From NCBI GenBank assembly GCA_947489325.1, contig CANLDA010000001.1:248001-312000 (forward strand): 64,000 nt of DNA, read 5' to 3'. Source of the stretch: an uncultured Paracoccaceae bacterium. GTDB lineage: Bacteria > Pseudomonadota > Alphaproteobacteria > Rhodobacterales > Rhodobacteraceae. Below the pieces are notes generated by a model. It was not told where the DNA came from. It did no database searches and saw only the letters and a program-made list of their open reading frames with translations. The position numbers and the translations under genes were made by a program. Shown here one piece after another: positions 60,166-64,000 of this stretch (position 1 is the stretch's first letter; every line of letters begins with the position of its first letter).

Positions 60166-60921
60166 ATGCCAAAATTTGCCGCCAACCTGTCCCTGCTTTT
60201 TCAAGAGCATCCAATGCTGGATCGTTTTGAGGCCGCACGTGTGACGGGATTTGACGCGGTTGAAATGCTCTTTCCCTATGACTATCCAACACAAGAAATT
60301 GCCGCAGCACTTGCACGCAATACCTTGCCTCTTGTCCTGATCAACACACCCACCCCTGACTGGGATACAGGCGGCAGAGGGTGCGCGGCGCTTTCAGGTC
60401 ACGAAGACCGGTTTCGTCAGCGATTTGAACAAGCGGTGAGTACAGCAACCGCCCTGAATGCCAAATTCATTCACATTATGTCCGGTCTGGCCCAAGGCCC
60501 GGCGGCAATGGATACGCTGATCGCAAATCTTGATTGGGCCGCACGCCACGCGCCCAATCAACCTCTGACCATTGAACCCATCAACCCGATCGACATGCCC
60601 GGATATTTTCTGAATTCATTCGATCAAGCGGCCATCATTCTAGATGCAGTCAATGCACCAAACCTTGCGCTGCAATTTGATGCGTATCACGCCCATATGA
60701 TCACTGGCGATGTCATAAAAACGTGGGACACCCACGGCCACCGCGCAGCACATGTTCAAATCGCTGGCGCGCCCGGTCGACACGAACCCACGGCGTGCGA
60801 CATCGACTATCTTGCATTTTTCGCGCGTTTGAATGCTGAAAGCTATCCCGGATATGTCAGCGCCGAATACTTACCCCGCACCACCACATCCGCAGGTCTG
60901 GATTGGCTCCCTCTGACCTAG
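60166..60921 (+). CDS. Hydroxypyruvate isomerase family protein
   Basis: A 251-residue TIM-barrel protein of the AP-endonuclease-2-like superfamily, close to Hyi. Conserved segments include FAANLSLLFQEHPMLDRFEAARVTGFDAVEMLFPYDYP near the N-terminus, TIEPINPIDMPGYFLN with the metal-binding glutamate, and HVQIAGAPGRHEP with a histidine. The C-terminal YPGYVSAEYLPR contains the last glutamate. Hyi converts hydroxypyruvate to tartronate semialdehyde in glyoxylate metabolism; related 2-oxo-tetronate isomerases are also possible. An AAGGAG site precedes the ATG. Confidence 0.85.
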   Translation: MPKFAANLSLLFQEHPMLDRFEAARVTGFDAVEMLFPYDYPTQEIAAALARNTLPLVLINTPTPDWDTGGRGCAALSGHEDRFRQRFEQAVSTATALNAKFIHIMSGLAQGPAAMDTLIANLDWAARHAPNQPLTIEPINPIDMPGYFLNSFDQAAIILDAVNAPNLALQFDAYHAHMITGDVIKTWDTHGHRAAHVQIAGAPGRHEPTACDIDYLAFFARLNAESYPGYVSAEYLPRTTTSAGLDWLPLT

Positions 60922-60961
60922 GGTTTTTCTTGGTCAGATTACCTTTCCCTGCCTTGTTGTT

Positions 60962-63763
60962 TTAGTGTGCTTCGGCCCAATGAGCGCCTTGCCCAGCATC
61001 CACGATTAAGGGAACGTCCAGCTTCACCGCAGGATCTGCCGCCCCTTGCATCACATCGCGTGCGGCTGCAATCGTGTCTTCGACCGCATCTTTGGCCACC
61101 TCAAAGATCAATTCATCGTGCACCTGCAACAGCATCTTGGCAGGCAAATCCGCAATCGCCGCTGGCATCCGCACCATAGCACGGCGAATGATATCCGCCG
61201 CTGTGCCCTGAATGGGTGCATTGATTGCCGCGCGATAAGCAAACCCTGCGCGCGGCCCTTTTGAATTGATTTCTGGCATATGGATTTTACGCCCAAACAG
61301 CGTTTCCACATAAAGATGCTCCTTGGCAAATTCCTTGGTGCTGTCCATGTATTTGCGAATACCGGGGAAACGTTCGAAATAACGATTGATGAAATCCTGT
61401 GCCTCGGCGCGCGGAATACGCAGGTTGCGCGCCAGACCAAACCCCGAAATGCCGTAAATCACACCAAAGTTGATCGCTTTGGCCTGACGGCGAATTTCTG
61501 GCGTCATCTCATCCAAAGGCACGCCAAACATTTCACTTGCGGTCATGGCGTGAATATCAAGCCCATCGCGGAACGCTGCCTTCAACGGCTCAATATCAGC
61601 GATATGGGCCAAAATGCGCAGTTCAATCTGGCTGTAATCAAGGCTGACCAGAACATTGCCCGGTGCTGCGACAAAGGCTTCGCGAATGCGACGACCTTCT
61701 TCGGTACGCACCGGAATGTTTTGTAAGTTCGGATCGGTCGACGCCATCCGCCCCGTGTTCGCCCCTGTCTGCACATAAGACGTGTGCACGCGTCCGGTGT
61801 CTGGGTCGATATGATCCTGCAAAGCATCGGTATAGGTTGATTTCAGTTTGCTCAGCTGTCGCCAATCCAGCACACGCGCGGGCAGATCATGTTCTGTTGC
61901 CAGATCTTCAAGAACATCCGCCCCGGTCGCATAGGCCCCGGTTTTACCCTTCTTGCCGCCCGGCAATTCCATCTCATCGAACAGAATTTCACCCAGCTGT
62001 TTCGGGCTGCCCACGTTGAACGGGCGCCCGGCCATTGCGTGAATATCCGCCTCAAGCCCGGCCATCTTTTGGGCAAACGTGTTGGACATCCGGCTGAGTG
62101 TATCGCGATCCACCAGCACGCCGTTCATCTCCATCTGCGCCAACACAGGCACAAGCGGTCGTTCCAGTGTTTCATACACATTTGTCACCTGCGCGCGGTG
62201 CAATTGTGGTTTAAACAATTGCCACAAACGCAGGGTAACGTCAGCATCTTCTGCCGCATATTTAACAGCATCCTCAACTGGAACCTTATCAAAGGTAATC
62301 GCCGACTTTCCTTTCCCCAACAAAGTCTTAATCGAAATCGGTTGATGTCCCAGATACCGTTCGCTTAACGCATCCATGCCATGGTTATGTTCGCCTGCAT
62401 GCATCGCGTATGACATCAGCATCGTGTCATCAATCGGGGCGACATTGACACCGTAACGCGTAAACATCTTGCAATCATACTTGGCATTCTGAAACACCTT
62501 GAGGATGCTTTCATCCTCTAGCATCGGTTTGAGAATATCCAAGGCCTCTTGCAAGCCCATCTGACCCTCGGCCAGCTCATCACTGCCAAATAGATCATCG
62601 CTTGCGCCTTTTTTGTGGGCGAGCGGAATGTAACATGCCTCGCCTGCCTCGACACACAGCGAAATGCCCACAAGGTCGGCCTGCATTTCGTTCAACCCTG
62701 TGGTTTCGGTATCCACCGCAATCCACCCACGGCCATAAGCCTGATCCACCCATGTGCGCAAAGCTTGCGCATCTTGCACCCACTCATACGCCTCAGGATC
62801 AATCGGTTTCGCTTCGGGCGCAGCGCCGGTTTCTTCACTTCGAACAGGTGTTTCAATCACAGGGGCTTCAACACCTAACTGCTGCGAAATCCGCTTGGTG
62901 AGCGTGCTGAATTCCATTTGCGCTAAAAAGGCGAGTAATGTGTCTGGGTCTGGCTCTTTGACCTCAAGGTCTTCAAGCGAAAATCCAAGCGTCATAGTGC
63001 AATCCAACTGCACCAACTGCTTGCTCAGCTCAATCTGCGCGCGGTTGTCCACAAGGCTTTGTCGGCGTTTAGGCTGTTTGATTTCTCCGGCGCGATCCAG
63101 AAGGCTCTCAAGATCACCGTATTCATTGATCAGCAAAGCAGCGGTCTTGATCCCAATTCCCGGCGCACCCGGCACGTTATCCACGCTGTCACCGGCAAGC
63201 GCCTGCACATCCACAACGCGTTCTGGTCCAACACCGAATTTCTCAACCACGCCATCGCTGTCGATGCGTTTGTTTTTCATGGCATCAAGCATTTCCACGC
63301 CGTCGCCCACCAGTTGCATCAAATCCTTGTCGCTACTGATGATTGTCACACGTCCGCCTGCATCACGCGCCTGACAAGCCAGAGTGGCAATTATGTCGTC
63401 AGCTTCAAATCCTTCAATCTCTTCGCAGGCGATATTAAAAGCCCGCGTTGCATCGCGCGTTAACGGAAATTGCGGGCGCAAATCTTCGGGCGCGGGGGGA
63501 CGGTTTGCTTTGTACAGATCATACATGTCGTTGCGAAACGACTTACCTGAATGATCGAAAATCACCGCTGCATGGGTGGGTGCATCGGACCCAGTGTTAG
63601 CCTCAACATACCGGTGCAGCATATTGCAAAACCCGGCCACAGCCCCAACAGGCAAGCCATCCGATTTGCGCGTCAAGGGCGGCAGGGCGTGATAGGCGCG
63701 AAAAATAAAGGCGGACCCGTCAATCAAATGCAGATGATGGCCTTTGCCGAATTTATTTTCCAT
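60962..63763 (-). CDS. polA: DNA polymerase I
   Basis: Repairs DNA and processes Okazaki fragments. ATG 63763 with a GGAG site gives 933 residues; a longer frame reaches 63874 but has no site. Three domains are visible. The 5'-3' exonuclease starts HHLHLIDGSAFIFRAYHAL. The 3'-5' exonuclease has WIAVDTETTGLNEMQAD, keeping the DxE motif, so proof-reading is probably active. The polymerase has motif A DYSQIELRILAHIAD, motif B RRQAKAINFGVIYGISGFGL and motif C LQVHDELIFEV. All three families of residues are intact. Confidence 0.97.
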   Translation of the reverse strand: MENKFGKGHHLHLIDGSAFIFRAYHALPPLTRKSDGLPVGAVAGFCNMLHRYVEANTGSDAPTHAAVIFDHSGKSFRNDMYDLYKANRPPAPEDLRPQFPLTRDATRAFNIACEEIEGFEADDIIATLACQARDAGGRVTIISSDKDLMQLVGDGVEMLDAMKNKRIDSDGVVEKFGVGPERVVDVQALAGDSVDNVPGAPGIGIKTAALLINEYGDLESLLDRAGEIKQPKRRQSLVDNRAQIELSKQLVQLDCTMTLGFSLEDLEVKEPDPDTLLAFLAQMEFSTLTKRISQQLGVEAPVIETPVRSEETGAAPEAKPIDPEAYEWVQDAQALRTWVDQAYGRGWIAVDTETTGLNEMQADLVGISLCVEAGEACYIPLAHKKGASDDLFGSDELAEGQMGLQEALDILKPMLEDESILKVFQNAKYDCKMFTRYGVNVAPIDDTMLMSYAMHAGEHNHGMDALSERYLGHQPISIKTLLGKGKSAITFDKVPVEDAVKYAAEDADVTLRLWQLFKPQLHRAQVTNVYETLERPLVPVLAQMEMNGVLVDRDTLSRMSNTFAQKMAGLEADIHAMAGRPFNVGSPKQLGEILFDEMELPGGKKGKTGAYATGADVLEDLATEHDLPARVLDWRQLSKLKSTYTDALQDHIDPDTGRVHTSYVQTGANTGRMASTDPNLQNIPVRTEEGRRIREAFVAAPGNVLVSLDYSQIELRILAHIADIEPLKAAFRDGLDIHAMTASEMFGVPLDEMTPEIRRQAKAINFGVIYGISGFGLARNLRIPRAEAQDFINRYFERFPGIRKYMDSTKEFAKEHLYVETLFGRKIHMPEINSKGPRAGFAYRAAINAPIQGTAADIIRRAMVRMPAAIADLPAKMLLQVHDELIFEVAKDAVEDTIAAARDVMQGAADPAVKLDVPLIVDAGQGAHWAEAH

Positions 63764-63955
63764 GACGCGCTCTCCGTTTGTTGTGCTCTGTTGTGCCACG
63801 TGGGGAAGGTTGGTGCCAGTGCCCAAATGTCCATGTGACAGAGAATTCAGCTTGGCTTTAGGTGCACAGTCCAAACAACAATAACGCCACGTGCAATGGT
63901 CTTGCCAAGCTGCACGGCACTGCGTACCACTTTCGTTGAACTACGGAGATCAGGT

Positions 63956-64000
63956 ATGACACACCTTTGGGTACGCGCAGAACAGCGTTTGAACGAAGAC
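63956..64000 (+). CDS. Probable saccharopine dehydrogenase, first 15 codons only
   Basis: The frame begins at ATG 63956 after a GGAG site and is cut by the window end. Only MTHLWVRAEQRLNED can be read. This matches the beginning of alphaproteobacterial saccharopine dehydrogenase (lysine-forming type) as I remember it. The identification rests on a short run and should be treated as provisional. The gene is divergent from polA over 192 bases. Confidence 0.5.
   Translation, partial: MTHLWVRAEQRLNED

Noticed and set aside
59619-60185. Open frame of 188 codons on the minus strand overlapping the EamA start
   Set aside because: It overlaps the transporter gene in another frame, has no recognisable domain and reads like a shadow frame.

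Overview
This window looks like chromosomal DNA from a marine alphaproteobacterium of the Rhodobacterales (roseobacter group). The evidence is gene content: a taurine dissimilation cluster with a MocR-type TauR and sulfoacetaldehyde acetyltransferase, a three-subunit sulfite dehydrogenase of the SoeABC type, a gpmI-envC-ctpA-rppH block, a MoxR/DUF58/DUF4159 block, and a TGA-N9-TCA iron box of the RirA type. Genus cannot be fixed from the sequence alone. No rRNA, tRNA, CRISPR array, integrase or complete insertion sequence was seen. No gene-free stretch exceeds about 245 bases.

Layout. 1-1368: start of an Old Yellow Enzyme family gene divergent from a TetR regulator. 1403-7756: an iron-responsive operon with hemP, imelysin-like IrpA, a porin, a di-heme DUF1111 oxidoreductase, a second imelysin and a Tat-exported DUF1513 protein. 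7838-20115: organosulfonate catabolism, with tpa, an acetyltransferase, tauR, xsc, a TauE/SafE exporter, pta and soeABC. Taurine nitrogen goes to alanine, carbon goes to acetyl-CoA, and sulfite is exported or oxidised to sulfate. 20215-27393: an eight-gene minus-strand cassette, mostly joined by start/stop overlaps. It encodes a long coiled-coil protein, a large AAA+ ATPase, three small membrane proteins, two large soluble proteins of unknown function and a DUF1523 protein. It is the best candidate for an undescribed system here. 27601-34524: a Tat-exported cyclase, a glycine-amidinotransferase homologue behind a structured leader, an orphan HyuA, queG, a glutathione transferase and mtgA. 34767-41623: glutamate synthase, with an alpha/beta-hydrolase-like gene between gltD and gltB. 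41841-46781: uppP, an aspartate/aromatic aminotransferase, a mercaptopyruvate sulfurtransferase, a glycine-rich small protein, a LysR regulator, a possible orphan small RNA and smpB. 46927-51593: rppH, ctpA, envC and gpmI. 51730-58398: moxR, DUF58, BatA/DUF4159 and a vWA-like membrane protein in one overlapping operon. 58455-64000: DUF1285, an EamA transporter, a hydroxypyruvate isomerase family protein, polA, and the first 15 codons of a probable saccharopine dehydrogenase.

Two short dispersed repeats were recognised by eye. One is CTCATC-N16/17-TCTTCG: two copies flank the soeC terminator and a third lies inside the AAA+ ATPase coding sequence. The other is an AT/GC-mixed intergenic element centred on AAATATCC, found between minus-strand genes. 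TauR-like operators (CTGGMCYTA direct repeats) occur before tpa and xsc, and a 13-base match is shared by the tauR and xsc upstream regions.
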